Source: an uncultured Pseudomonadota bacterium
Lineage (GTDB): Bacteria; Pseudomonadota; Gammaproteobacteria; Burkholderiales; Rhodocyclaceae
Direction of reading: 5' to 3'
Assembly: GCA_903951825.1 (NCBI GenBank)
Contig: CAJBDJ010000054.1
Span: forward strand, 1 to 42,703
Length of the DNA stretch: 42,703 nucleotides
Shown here: piece after piece, positions 7,383 to 15,845 of the stretch
Layout: every line of letters starts with the position of its first letter
Numbering within the stretch: the stretch's first letter is position 1
Made by a program: the position numbers and the translations under genes
Notes under the pieces: model-generated
Databases searched by the model: none
Told to the model about the DNA's origin: nothing
The model's input: only the letters and a program-made list of their open reading frames with translations

Positions 7383-7439
7383 TGTCTCCTCCATCTCCTC
7401 CAAGATTTGGATTTAGCCCGCCTCGAGCGGGCTTTTTTT
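7383..7439 (+). ncRNA. Candidate CU-rich small RNA
   Basis: A predicted transcript of about 57 bases. It carries the unpaired tract TCTCCTCCATCTCCTCC (7385-7401), a small hairpin TCCAA-GAT-TTGGA (7399-7411) and ends in a terminator hairpin. The CU-rich tract contains two copies of CTCCTCC, complementary to Shine-Dalgarno GGAGG sequences. This architecture fits small RNAs that repress translation by pairing with ribosome binding sites, probably with Hfq, which is encoded in this window. It has its own promoter and terminator and no reading frame. Transcription has not been shown; it could instead be a trailing 3' UTR element of the phasin transcript. Confidence 0.45.
7415..7439 (+). terminator. 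Rho-independent terminator of the candidate small RNA
   Basis: Seven-base stem AGCCCGC (7415-7421) with GCGGGCT (7427-7433), loop CTCGA, then a run of seven Ts. No reading frame ends just before it, since the phasin already has its own terminator about 100 bases upstream. Confidence 0.88.
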
Positions 7440-7507
7440 CTTGGTTGAGTCACTGCAATGCTTGAATGGTGAAGTTGCTGCCCGCCAAGTCATAGAAAGG
7501 AATTCTG

Positions 7508-7756
7508 ATGCACACCACCAAGGTTCTCGAATACCTCAAGAAACATGGCCAACTGCTCGATTTTGATATTGCAGCGGCGACCAACATCTCGCTCGATGCC
7601 GTCAGAGCCTCGCTGACCGAACTCTCTGAGCGTGGCGACATTTCCCAGTGCAGTGTGACCAGTTACGTCAAAGGCAAGGCGGTCGAGGGGTTTCAATGTC
7701 GACTGTCCGGGTTTATTCCGCGTCCTGCGCCGGGCAGAAAGCCCGGCGTCAAATAA
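7508..7756 (+). CDS. Small winged-helix DNA-binding protein
   Basis: An 82-residue protein whose first 55 residues look like a winged helix-turn-helix: VLEYLKKHGQLLDFDIAAAT, NISLDAVRASLTELSERGDI and a beta-wing SQCSVTSYVKGKAVEGFQCR. The tail is short, basic and proline-rich (RPAPGRKPGVK). AAGGA lies eight bases before the ATG. It is followed 29 bases later by a small acidic helical gene in the same direction. The fold assignment rests on pattern, not on a named family; targets are unknown. Confidence 0.75.
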   Translation: MHTTKVLEYLKKHGQLLDFDIAAATNISLDAVRASLTELSERGDISQCSVTSYVKGKAVEGFQCRLSGFIPRPAPGRKPGVK

Positions 7757-7785
7757 ATATTTAGTTGATTACCGAGGAGCAGTTG

Positions 7786-7986
7786 ATGACCGAGAAGAAT
7801 GATGATCTCGATGCGGAAACCGAGCGTCTGATCAATGAAGCTATCGGTGGCATGACGCCGCATGAGCTGTTGATCAAAACTTCCTTGGCCGAGGCGGCTA
7901 ACGTCGAGGCTCGCCAGGCGGCAATCAAGAAAAATCGTGAGCGTGCAATGAAGTTGCTGGCGGAAATTGACAAGACGCTGGGTTAA
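7786..7986 (+). CDS. Small charged helical protein, unknown function
   Basis: A 66-residue protein, mostly charged helix (DDLDAETERLINEAIGG, MTPHELLIKTSLAEAA, AAIKKNRERAMKLLAEID) with no Cys, signal peptide or membrane segment. ATG at 7786 is chosen over a TTG at 7765 because GAGGAG stands seven bases upstream of it. It sits between the winged-helix gene and DUF3820 and may be co-transcribed with the former. I do not recognise a family. Confidence 0.7.
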   Translation: MTEKNDDLDAETERLINEAIGGMTPHELLIKTSLAEAANVEARQAAIKKNRERAMKLLAEIDKTLG

Positions 7987-8065
7987 GACCTGCCGATCGA
8001 TCAGCTGCTTTTTGCTCGCCTGGTCTTGGCTTCCTTGGCGAACCGTGCAGCCGGTCTGAAATTTC

Positions 8066-8287
8066 ATGGAACCCGCCGACCTGCAACTGCTTGTCAGCCG
8101 AGAAATGCCTTTTGGCAAACACCGGGGAAAATTAATCGCCGACTTGCCTGGCAGTTATCTCAATTGGTTTGCCCGTGAGGGTTTCCCGCCTGGTGAGACG
8201 GGTCGCCTGCTGGCGTTGATGCAGGAAATCGACCACAACGGTTTGGGCTCCCTGCTCGAGCCGCTCCGCCAGCAGTCGCGGCGATAG
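8066..8287 (+). CDS. DUF3820 family protein
   Basis: A 73-residue protein with the DUF3820 core MPFGKHRGKLIADLPGSYLNWFAREGFP, a compact motif also found in exonuclease-linked and putative quorum-related proteins. It should be cytoplasmic: there is no signal or membrane segment. No strong Shine-Dalgarno is visible before the ATG. It converges with the chemoreceptor gene, leaving 24 bases between stops. Function is unknown. Confidence 0.8.
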   Translation: MEPADLQLLVSREMPFGKHRGKLIADLPGSYLNWFAREGFPPGETGRLLALMQEIDHNGLGSLLEPLRQQSRR

Positions 8288-8311
8288 CTGCGCTCCACGC
8301 CGGAGGCGTTA

Positions 8312-10393
8312 TTACGCCCTGAACTGTGCCGCCAGTGATTTCAGCTTGTCGGTCAGAACACCAACTGAACGCGCTTCGACAGCCGAGCGCTCGGCGATCT
8401 GGGCATCGTTTTCGGCACCTTGCGCGACGCGCTCCATATTGCTGGCGATATCGCGGGTTGCCGCGCTACTCTCGCCCAGTGAGTCACTGATCAACTGAAC
8501 AGCATGGCTCGCCTGGTTGACCGAGTTTTCGACCGAGGCCGCCATCTCGCCGGCCTGGGCAGCACTTTTTGCGCCGATGCTGACTTCCTGGCTACTGGCT
8601 GCCACTTCCTCGGACACCGCACGGCTGACTTCCTGAATACGTTGAATCATGGCGGCAATTTCCTGGGTCGACTTGCCGGTTCGTTCAGCGAGTTTGCGAA
8701 CTTCGTCAGCGACGACGGCAAATCCGCGTCCCTGCTCACCGGCGCGGGCTGCTTCGATCGCCGCATTGAGCGCCAGCAGATTGGTTTGATCGGCGATTTC
8801 CTTGATCACCAATACGACTCGGCTGATCTCCTCGGACATGCCGGCGAGTTCGCCAATGCGTTGCTCCGAGGCGGCTACCACCTGCGCCGCCGCACTTATC
8901 TGGAGAGCTGTTGCATGGCTGATTTCGGCGCTGCTGCGTGTCGCTTTGCTCGACGTGTCGGCGGCAAGGAGGGCGTCACGCGCATTGCTGCTCATCTCGT
9001 CGGTCGAGGTGGACAGCTCCTCAACCGCCGCGGCGATACTGGCGACGGCGGCGTAATGCAGGTTGGCGGCTTCGGCGGTCTCCTGGCTTGCGGCAGCCAG
9101 TCGTACATTGGATTCACCGAGCGACCTGGCGCTTTGGTGGATGAGGCTGATCGCTTCATGCAGGCGGTTGCGTAAAACGGCAACGCGGGTCAGGATTGCC
9201 CCGAATTCGTCTTCGTTGCCGGCGTGAATCACCTCGCCAAGATTGCCCCCGGCCACCGCTGAAACCAGTTTCTCGGCGCGCCTCGCTTCCTTCGATATCC
9301 GGCTGACCATGACGATGCTGAGAAAGATGCCAAGCACTGAGGCGGCAATCGCCAATGAGACACTTTGCTTGCGCGCGGATGCCGATTCATCGTTGAGTTT
9401 GGTCAGCAATTCCGGCGTTGCCGCGTCGAGCGATTTAATTTCGGCAAGCAAGGTGTCGCGGATTTCACGCCATTTTGGCGTTTCCTGTTTGTTCAGGATG
9501 GCTTTGGCTTCATCGCCCTGGCTGGCTTTGACGAGTTCAAAAATTTGCTCGTGTAGTTTCTTTTGTTCTCTGCGCAAGTTCTGGATTCGTTCAGGTAGCG
9601 CCGATTTCATGAAACGCTCATCAAGCTCGCGAGCCTGGCTCGATGCCTGCTCGAAGGCGTTGGCGGCATTCCTGTAGTTGTCATACGCCTTTGGGTTGTC
9701 CGGGTCGAGCATCACATTGCGCAGCGCCTGACCCATTTGCAGTCCTTGTGCGTACATGTTGTAAAAATCGGCACGGCGCGCCACATCGCGCTCGATATAG
9801 TCACGATATTGAATTTGGATTTTTTCGGCTGAAATCAGGCTGTCGCCAAGCGAACCGACCAGCAGCAAAATGATGATTGTCGTGATCAACATCAAACGGC
9901 GACCGATACGCATGTTATCGATGGCCTTCGTCAGGCGCTGACCAATTGCCATGATGCCGGTTCTGACCAGCTCGCCTTCATGCAAGCGGATCGAGGGATC
10001 CTGCCGCATGCGCTGGTAAAGCGCCTCGGCGGCAGCAATTTCGCTGCGGCTCGGCTGGACGCGAACCGAGGTGTAGCCGCCATCCGGCCTCGGTGTCACC
10101 GAAGCGCGAACCCAGTAAAAATCGCCATTCTTGCAGCGATTCTTGACGATGCCAGTCCACGGACGATTGTTTTTGACTGTCGCCCACAAATCGCGATAGG
10201 CCTCGCCGGGCATGTCGGGGTGACGTACGATGTTGTGCGCTTGGCCGACCAACTCATCGTTGCTAAAGCCACTGATCGCGACAAAATCATCGTTGACGAA
10301 GGTGATTCGCCCCTTTTCATCGGTGTGCGAAATAATCGCTACATCGTTTCCGAAGGCTTGCTCAATATTGGTCACAGGCTGGTTATTGCGCAT
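8312..10393 (-). CDS. Aer-like PAS methyl-accepting chemotaxis protein
   Basis: A 693-residue chemoreceptor. Residues about 10-115 form an Aer-type PAS domain ([52 protein letters not shown]), the kind that binds FAD in redox taxis. Membrane helix 1 is about 167-185 and helix 2 about 344-364. They enclose a roughly 160-residue periplasmic helical domain of the four-helix-bundle type. HAMP and the signalling domain follow, with the conserved hairpin around [20 protein letters not shown]. It therefore has both a cytoplasmic and a periplasmic sensing module. The ATG at 10393 starts just before the PAS; the open frame upstream has no homology. No C-terminal CheR-docking pentapeptide is present (ends LAAQFRA). 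Confidence 0.92.
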   Translation of the reverse strand: MRNNQPVTNIEQAFGNDVAIISHTDEKGRITFVNDDFVAISGFSNDELVGQAHNIVRHPDMPGEAYRDLWATVKNNRPWTGIVKNRCKNGDFYWVRASVTPRPDGGYTSVRVQPSRSEIAAAEALYQRMRQDPSIRLHEGELVRTGIMAIGQRLTKAIDNMRIGRRLMLITTIIILLLVGSLGDSLISAEKIQIQYRDYIERDVARRADFYNMYAQGLQMGQALRNVMLDPDNPKAYDNYRNAANAFEQASSQARELDERFMKSALPERIQNLRREQKKLHEQIFELVKASQGDEAKAILNKQETPKWREIRDTLLAEIKSLDAATPELLTKLNDESASARKQSVSLAIAASVLGIFLSIVMVSRISKEARRAEKLVSAVAGGNLGEVIHAGNEDEFGAILTRVAVLRNRLHEAISLIHQSARSLGESNVRLAAASQETAEAANLHYAAVASIAAAVEELSTSTDEMSSNARDALLAADTSSKATRSSAEISHATALQISAAAQVVAASEQRIGELAGMSEEISRVVLVIKEIADQTNLLALNAAIEAARAGEQGRGFAVVADEVRKLAERTGKSTQEIAAMIQRIQEVSRAVSEEVAASSQEVSIGAKSAAQAGEMAASVENSVNQASHAVQLISDSLGESSAATRDIASNMERVAQGAENDAQIAERSAVEARSVGVLTDKLKSLAAQFRA

Positions 10394-10496
10394 GGTGGAT
10401 ACCGGTAAATGACATTGTTGATAGTAGGGAATTATTCTGTCACAAAACCTGCTTCCTCGCCGGGGCGTTTTGCTGCTGTCAAGTTGTTTTTTTACG

Positions 10497-10521
10497 CAAA
10501 AAAATGCAGGCGGTGCCTGCA
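10497..10521 (-). terminator. Rho-independent terminator of the cysteine-repeat gene
   Basis: Read on the minus strand, TGCAGGC pairs with GCCTGCA around a three-base loop (10505-10521), followed by a run of seven Ts (complement of 10498-10504). It lies 19 bases after the stop of the minus-strand gene above it. Confidence 0.75.
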
Positions 10522-10539
10522 TTGGTCTCAATTGGTCAA

Positions 10540-11076
10540 TTACTTGACTTTGAACTGATCGCGCAGGCAGTTCCTGTGCTCAGGCCCCATCTTGCCTTTG
10601 CAGGCGCTGTGGGCTTTTTGGTGAAGTTCGCAGCGCTGCGGGTCGGCTGCCTGGCGACAATCAGGTGCCGGTGCTTTATTCTGAATGCATTGATGGTAGG
10701 CCGCGCCGGTTTCGTTTTTGCAGGCCTGCCCCGCTTCCTTGCGCGCCTCGCATTGCTGGGGATTGGGCATTTTTCCGCAATCAATTTTCTGGTGCTGTTC
10801 AATCAGGCATTGCTGGCGCTCCGCTCCGCTTTTTTCCTTGCAGGCATTTCTGGCTTCTTTGCGCGCCTCGCGGTGGGCGTTGCAGGCGTCCGGGTTTGGA
10901 CTCCGGGCGCAATCGCCGGGCTGGCGCGCTCCCTGACCTCTGTGAGGCATGTCGCAATTTCCCTGCTGCCCTGTCAGCGCGGCGCCCTTGGCGGGCATCG
11001 TTGTTTGGGCGCTGAGCGGCAGGCTGATCAAAGAGGCGATCAGCAGGCTGGTGGATAAAATCAGGCGGGTTTTCAT
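10540..11076 (-). CDS. Exported protein with three four-cysteine repeats
   Basis: A 178-residue protein with a clear signal peptide (residues 1-24, cleavage near LSAQ). The mature part has 13 cysteines. Twelve form three repeats: C56-C65-C79-C90, C100-C109-C119-C130 and C140-C149-C159-C170. Repeats 2 and 3 share exact spacing (9, 10, 11 residues); repeat 1 has a four-residue insertion. Shared residues include NP or DP before the second Cys and a Gly mid-way through the last interval. The rest is charged and Lys/Arg/Gln-rich. AAGGAG precedes the ATG and a terminator follows, so it is a monocistronic gene. I do not recognise a family. Periplasmic disulfides or metal binding are plausible but unproven. 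Confidence 0.85.
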   Translation of the reverse strand: MKTRLILSTSLLIASLISLPLSAQTTMPAKGAALTGQQGNCDMPHRGQGARQPGDCARSPNPDACNAHREARKEARNACKEKSGAERQQCLIEQHQKIDCGKMPNPQQCEARKEAGQACKNETGAAYHQCIQNKAPAPDCRQAADPQRCELHQKAHSACKGKMGPEHRNCLRDQFKVK

Positions 11077-11211
11077 GTTTTGCTCCTTGGCTGTGAGTTT
11101 GATCTCATTCTAGAAGCATGAGTCGCCGGGAGGCTGCTGAATTGTAAGCGAATGCAAGCAAAATCCCGTCCAGTAACAAGGGCTTACGTTTGACATGCTA
11201 TATTTCACACC

Positions 11212-12996
11212 ATGAACAAACAAAGTAGCCTGGATCACCGTCTGACGCTCGCCGAATTGCTCGATTTGATGCTGGCCGACGGTATGGTGTTACCCGACGA
11301 TGCCGCCGAGTTGCGTGCCGAGCGAAAGTTGCACGGTGATCGAACCCACCCGCTCGTCGTCGTTGCCGACCAGAAATGGCGCAATCCCAAGTTGCCGGCG
11401 CGAGTCCTCAATCTTGAGGTGCTGACCGAATGGCTGGCGGGTCAGGTTGGTCTGGCTTATCTGCATATCGACCCGCTGAAGATTGATTTCAGCGGCGTCG
11501 CCGATGTGATGTCGAGTGCCTACGCTGGGCGCTTCACCATTTTGCCGGTCGAAATCAACTCCCGTGAAGTCGTGATTGCCACCGCCGAGCCTTTTGTGCG
11601 GGAATGGGAAAAGGAGCTGGCGCCGATTTTGCGCAAGGAAATTCGTCGTGTGATGGCGACGCCAACGGATATTGCGCGTTATCTGGTCGAGTTTTTCAAC
11701 CTTGCCAAATCGATCAAGAAGGCCGGGCAAAAAGGGAACGTCAATCCCTCGCTGTCGACCTTCGAGCAACTCGTCGATCTCGGCAAAACCAATCGCACCC
11801 TCGATGCCAACGACCAGCACGTGGTGCACATTGTGGACTGGCTGTGGCAGTACGCCTTCGATCAGCGGGCTTCGGATATTCATGTCGAACCGCGCCGCGA
11901 TATGGGGATTATCCGTTTCCGCATTGATGGCGTGCTGCATCAGGTTTATCAGATTCCGATGTCGGTGATGACGGCGATGACCAGTCGCATCAAGCTGCTC
12001 GGGCGCATGGACGTGATCGAAAAGCGGCGCCCGCAGGATGGACGGATCAAGACCCGAACGCCCGCCGGGCAAGAGGTCGAGTTGCGTCTGGCAACCCTGC
12101 CGACCGCCTTTGGTGAAAAGCTGGTGATGCGCATTTTCGATCCGGAAGTGCTGCAACGTGATTTGCGCTCCCTCGGTTTCTCCGCCGATGACCAGACGCG
12201 CTGGCACCAGATGACCAGCGCGCCGCACGGCATCGTGCTGGTTACCGGCCCGACCGGCTCCGGCAAGACATCAACGCTATACACCACGCTCAAAGAACTG
12301 GCGACACCGGAAGTCAATGTCTGCACCATTGAAGACCCGATTGAGATGGTCGAGTCCACCTTCAACCAGATGCAGGTTCAGCACAATATCGATATTGGTT
12401 TCGCCGACGGTGTGCGCGCCCTCATGCGCCAGGATCCCGACATCATCATGATCGGCGAGATTCGCGATCTGGAAACTGCTGAAATGGCGGTTCAGGCGGC
12501 CTTGACCGGACATCTCGTGTTATCGACGCTGCACACTAACGATGCGCCGGCGGCGATTACCCGCCTGCTTGACCTCGGGGTGCCGGCCTACCTGATCAAT
12601 TCGACGGTGCTCGGCATCATGGCACAGCGTTTGGTGCGTACCCTCTGCCCGCATTGTAAAAAGCCGGCACCGATCAACGAGGAGCAGCGGCAAAGCTGGC
12701 GCGCCTTGGTGGCGCCGTGGAAATCAACAGAGCCAACGCAGATTTACCATCCGGTCGGCTGTCTGGAGTGCCGGATGACAGGCTATTCGGGTCGGATAGG
12801 AATCTACGAAATCCTGGTCAATTCGGCCGAGATACGCAAATTGATCCGTCCGCAGATGGAAGTCGCCCGTGTGCGCGAGCAGGCGGTGCGCGAGGGGATG
12901 CGACCGCTGCGCATTTCAGGTGCCTTGAAAGTAGCTCAGGGTTTGACCTCGCTTGACGAAATCATCAAGGTTGCCCCACCCTCGGAAGAGGCGTGA
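11212..12996 (+). CDS. GspE/PilB-type secretion ATPase (solitary)
   Basis: A 594-residue hexameric traffic ATPase that would drive type II secretion or type IV pilus assembly from the inner face of the membrane. The N-terminal half holds a GspE/PilB N-domain (ILPVEINSREVVIATAEPF, then SDIHVEPRRD). The core has Walker A GPTGSGKTS (about 346-354), an Asp-box around CTIEDPIE, Walker B IIMIGEIRDLETAE and a His-box LSTLHTNDA. A Cys pair at 479/482 (CPHC) and a later CLEC form the tetracysteine zinc site of the GspE group. No gspF, pilC, pilD or secretin neighbours lie here, so it stands alone. The ATG lacks a good Shine-Dalgarno. Whether it serves pili, T2SS or a diversified system cannot be told. 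Confidence 0.9.
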   Translation: MNKQSSLDHRLTLAELLDLMLADGMVLPDDAAELRAERKLHGDRTHPLVVVADQKWRNPKLPARVLNLEVLTEWLAGQVGLAYLHIDPLKIDFSGVADVMSSAYAGRFTILPVEINSREVVIATAEPFVREWEKELAPILRKEIRRVMATPTDIARYLVEFFNLAKSIKKAGQKGNVNPSLSTFEQLVDLGKTNRTLDANDQHVVHIVDWLWQYAFDQRASDIHVEPRRDMGIIRFRIDGVLHQVYQIPMSVMTAMTSRIKLLGRMDVIEKRRPQDGRIKTRTPAGQEVELRLATLPTAFGEKLVMRIFDPEVLQRDLRSLGFSADDQTRWHQMTSAPHGIVLVTGPTGSGKTSTLYTTLKELATPEVNVCTIEDPIEMVESTFNQMQVQHNIDIGFADGVRALMRQDPDIIMIGEIRDLETAEMAVQAALTGHLVLSTLHTNDAPAAITRLLDLGVPAYLINSTVLGIMAQRLVRTLCPHCKKPAPINEEQRQSWRALVAPWKSTEPTQIYHPVGCLECRMTGYSGRIGIYEILVNSAEIRKLIRPQMEVARVREQAVREGMRPLRISGALKVAQGLTSLDEIIKVAPPSEEA

Positions 12997-13042
12997 CGGT
13001 CGGCCCGATCAGTTGCCTCCATCATCGCCACCCTCCGGAAAC

Positions 13043-13474
13043 TCAGCTGGTGCTGGCCGAACGGCGGATTTTTTCCAGGTAGGCGACGGCATCCATCGGC
13101 TTGCCGGTTTTCTGCGCGGCAAAGACGATTTCACCGAGACTTTCGAGCAATACATGCTCGGCGGCGTGCGCATCGATTCTTGCCCGCAGGCTTTGAAAAG
13201 CGGCACGAATCCCGGCTGGTTGATCGACGCTGACTTGCTCGTGAATTGCCAGGTGCAGGGAGAGGTGAAGAAATGGGTTCATCTGCCCGCCTTCCGGTGT
13301 CCATTCTTTCTCCAGCGCGCCGGCGCTGTCGCTGAGCAGGGCGTGGTATTCGGGGTGGCGGGCGACAATATCAGCGGCCACCGCTTCGGCGCCGACCAGA
13401 GGCAAGCGCTCGACGTGTTTGCGCCAGGATTCACAAAAAAACTGGCGGACTTGTTCGCGGCTAGGGTTGAACAT
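13043..13474 (-). CDS. DUF1841 family protein
   Basis: A 143-residue cytoplasmic protein with the DUF1841 pattern: FNPSREQVRQFFCESWRKH at the start, MNPFLHLSLHLAIHEQVSVD in the middle, and a C-terminal helix ending GKPMDAVAYLEKIRR. Histidines in the LHLSLHLAIHEQ helix are a family feature. Its start overlaps the end of the FIST gene by 14 bases, placing it last in the rnf-nth-FIST operon. It converges with the GspE gene, 46 bases apart. The function of the family is unknown. Confidence 0.85.
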   Translation of the reverse strand: MFNPSREQVRQFFCESWRKHVERLPLVGAEAVAADIVARHPEYHALLSDSAGALEKEWTPEGGQMNPFLHLSLHLAIHEQVSVDQPAGIRAAFQSLRARIDAHAAEHVLLESLGEIVFAAQKTGKPMDAVAYLEKIRRSASTS

Positions 13475-14486
13475 CGGTACTCTCGCAGAGCAGGGTCAGG
13501 ACGGAATTCTGGAACAGGCAATTTCCGGTGCACCCTGGCGCAATCTGGCCGCCCCCATAGGCACCGATCAGCGGTGTTGCCGGCAACTGCTGATGGAAAA
13601 TCGCCAGATCGCGGTCTTGATCACCGTAAAACAGCGGCCCACGACCGATACAGGAAAACATGATGGCAAAATCCGGCATCTTTTCGCCGCTGACCGCAGC
13701 ACTCAAAGTCTCGCTCATCTCCTGCTCGGCGCCCTGTGGCTGGCGCATCGCCCAGCGCAAGGTTTCCCCCGGAGTGAAGGCTTCGGCCATGGTCAGCGAA
13801 CCATCATCATTGGCCGCCAGAATGGCAACGCCCGGGTCGCCTGCCCGGCGAATCGCGGCAAAATGATGCACAGCAAGACGCTGGCGACGCTCACCCGGCA
13901 AGTGGCGACGCAGGGTGTCGAGCGCCGTTTGCCCGTCGATTTTGAGCAGATCATGCGAGCGGCAGGCATCGACGGTGAGCGATTCGCCAAGTGGGCGCAG
14001 ACCGGTCGAAATCACCAGCCGGCTTTGCACACCACGTAAATCGAACTCGGCATTGCCGCTCTCCTGAACGCGGCCATGCGCCCAAACGGCGGCCTCACTG
14101 GAAAGTATGCCAACCCGCTGCGGTGGCCTGCGCCAGTCGAAGGGCAGGGTGCTGTGAGCGGTAAAACTCAGGCGGTGCCGGCTTTCCGCCGTCTTGGTGG
14201 CGCTCGGGGCGGCGATGACCAACGCCACCGCCGCCGATTGGTCGAGCCGCCAGCCTTCATCGGAGAAAACGCCTTCAGCGGTGCAGCCGGAAATGTCCAG
14301 ACAACCGGCGGCGCGCGCTGCCGCGAGGAGGGCTGCGCGTGGGTCACGCTGAAAATCGCGACTCAGGAAAAGAATGACGCGCCCTGCCTGTTCCAGCCCG
14401 GCTTTGGCCAGTGCGGCGGTGACGGCAGCGGCAGCCAGTTCGGGCTGCGGGCGTTGGCCGGCGGCCATTCCGCTGGCGACTTTCAT
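13461..14486 (-). CDS. FIST domain sensory protein
   Basis: A 341-residue protein with FIST_N and FIST_C domains, predicted small-ligand sensors found in signal-transduction proteins. Visible family pieces: ISGCTAEGVFSDEG in the N-terminal half and, near the C-terminus, AIMFSCIGRGPLFYG followed by PLIGAYGGGQIAPG. No membrane segment or output domain is attached, so it would be a stand-alone cytoplasmic module. The ATG at 14486 overlaps the nth stop as ATGA, which decides the start over the upstream in-frame ATG inside nth. Being downstream of rnf and nth suggests co-expression with redox/repair functions. The ligand is unknown. Confidence 0.85.
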   Translation of the reverse strand: MKVASGMAAGQRPQPELAAAAVTAALAKAGLEQAGRVILFLSRDFQRDPRAALLAAARAAGCLDISGCTAEGVFSDEGWRLDQSAAVALVIAAPSATKTAESRHRLSFTAHSTLPFDWRRPPQRVGILSSEAAVWAHGRVQESGNAEFDLRGVQSRLVISTGLRPLGESLTVDACRSHDLLKIDGQTALDTLRRHLPGERRQRLAVHHFAAIRRAGDPGVAILAANDDGSLTMAEAFTPGETLRWAMRQPQGAEQEMSETLSAAVSGEKMPDFAIMFSCIGRGPLFYGDQDRDLAIFHQQLPATPLIGAYGGGQIAPGCTGNCLFQNSVLTLLCESTDVQP

Positions 14487-15115
14487 GAGGTTTTGCCTTT
14501 GAAGCGGCAAAGATCGACCACCGGGCAGCGCGGGCATTCCGGCTTGCGTGCCTTGCAGATGTAGCGCCCGTGGAGAATCAACCAGTGGTGTGCATCTTTC
14601 TTGAATTCGGCCGGGGTGATGCGCAGGAGTTTGTTTTCAACATCGATGACGGTTTTTCCCGGTGCCAGGCCAGTGCGATTGCCAAGCCGGAAAATATGCG
14701 TATCGACTGCAATCGTCGGTTGTCCGAATGCGGTGTTGAGGACGACATTGGCCGTCTTGCGCCCGACACCGGGAAGCGCTTCGAGCGCCGCACGATCCGG
14801 CGGAACCTCGCCGCCATATTGGTCGAGCAGGATGCGGCAGGTGGCAATGACGTTCCTTGCCTTGGTGCGGTAGAGACCGATGGTTTTGATGTACTCGCTC
14901 AGTCCGTCGATGCCGAGGGCGAGGATGGCTTCGGCGCTGGGGGCGACTGGAAAGAGCTTGGCGGTTGCCTTGTTTACGCCAACGTCGGTGGCTTGCGCGG
15001 AGAGAATGACGGCAATCAGCAGTTGAAACGGCGTGGCGTAATTAAGCTCGGTGGTCGGCGCCGGATTGCCAGCCGCAAGACGACGGTAAAACTCGGCGGC
15101 CTGGTCTTTTTTCAC
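14483..15115 (-). CDS. nth: Endonuclease III, DNA glycosylase/AP lyase
   Basis: A 210-residue base-excision repair enzyme that removes oxidised pyrimidines and cuts abasic sites. The helix-hairpin-helix LPGVGRKTA carries the catalytic Lys120, and VDTH supplies Asp138, matching the E. coli enzyme. The C-terminal C-x6-C-x2-C-x5-C motif (CKARKPECPRC, then CRF) holds a [4Fe-4S] cluster. The start is a GTG at 15115; no in-frame ATG precedes MKKDQAAEFYRR. It follows rnfE by 34 bases, the usual rnf-nth arrangement, and overlaps the FIST gene. The iron-sulfur cluster fits with its place beside an electron-transfer complex. Confidence 0.95.
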   Translation of the reverse strand: MKKDQAAEFYRRLAAGNPAPTTELNYATPFQLLIAVILSAQATDVGVNKATAKLFPVAPSAEAILALGIDGLSEYIKTIGLYRTKARNVIATCRILLDQYGGEVPPDRAALEALPGVGRKTANVVLNTAFGQPTIAVDTHIFRLGNRTGLAPGKTVIDVENKLLRITPAEFKKDAHHWLILHGRYICKARKPECPRCPVVDLCRFKGKTS

Positions 15116-15149
15116 GGCATTATCAGGCGGTTAAAGCAGTCCGCACGCA

Positions 15150-15845
15150 TTAGAGCGAATGGCAGCCAGCCGCTTCCATCGGCGCCGGTGGTTGTTTTTG
15201 GGCGTGTGCGGCTGCTTTGGCCGAGATCCAGTTTTTCCAGGCAATCATGCAGCCGAGCAGGATGAAAGCACCCGGCGGCAGCAAGGCGAGCAGGAAACCA
15301 TGGTAAGTCTCCGGCAGCAAGCGTATGGGATGCAGGTTGGGGAAAACCATGTCGATACCGCCGAAGACGGTGCCGCTGGCGATGAATTCGCGCATGGCGC
15401 CGAGAACGGCGAGTGTCCATAACATCCCGACCCCCATGAAAATTCCGTCGAGCGTGGCCTGCAAGGGCGAATTTTTTGCAGCAAACGCTTCGACGCGGGC
15501 GAGGACAATGCAGTTGGTGACAATCAATGGAATGAAGATGCCGAGAACCAGATACAACTCGTGCAAATTGGCATTGAAAAGCAGATCGACCACGGTCACC
15601 AAGGCCGCGACGATCAAAATGAAGACCGGAATGCGGATTTCGTGCGGAATCAGATTACGCAAACTGGCAATTGCCAAACCGGAGAGCGCCATGACGATAA
15701 TTGTCGCCAGCGAAAGCATGATGCCGTTGACTGCCGTCGTCGTCACCGCCAGCAGCGGACAAAGACCGAGAATCTGGACGATTGAGGTGTTTTGCTTCCA
15801 GATGCCGTTGCCGGCGATGGTTGTGAATTCGTCACGCTTGATCAT
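15150..15845 (-). CDS. rnfE: Rnf electron transport complex subunit E
   Basis: A 231-residue integral membrane subunit of the Rnf (Rsx) complex, which moves electrons between ferredoxin and NAD while pumping ions. About six helices are visible, with the family motifs QILGLCPLLAVT near residue 30 and FIPLIVTNCIVLARVEAFA. The cysteines in these motifs (GLC, TNC) correspond to those proposed to bind an intramembrane iron-sulfur centre with RnfA. The ATG overlaps the rnfG stop (ATGA). The tail (AHAQKQPPAPMEAAGCHSL) is longer and more polar than in E. coli RsxE. Confidence 0.95.
   Translation of the reverse strand: MIKRDEFTTIAGNGIWKQNTSIVQILGLCPLLAVTTTAVNGIMLSLATIIVMALSGLAIASLRNLIPHEIRIPVFILIVAALVTVVDLLFNANLHELYLVLGIFIPLIVTNCIVLARVEAFAAKNSPLQATLDGIFMGVGMLWTLAVLGAMREFIASGTVFGGIDMVFPNLHPIRLLPETYHGFLLALLPPGAFILLGCMIAWKNWISAKAAAHAQKQPPAPMEAAGCHSL

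Noticed and set aside
11190-11204. TTGACA and TATATT before the GspE-like gene as a promoter
   Set aside because: The two hexamers are only three bases apart, and neither has a partner at 16-18 bases.
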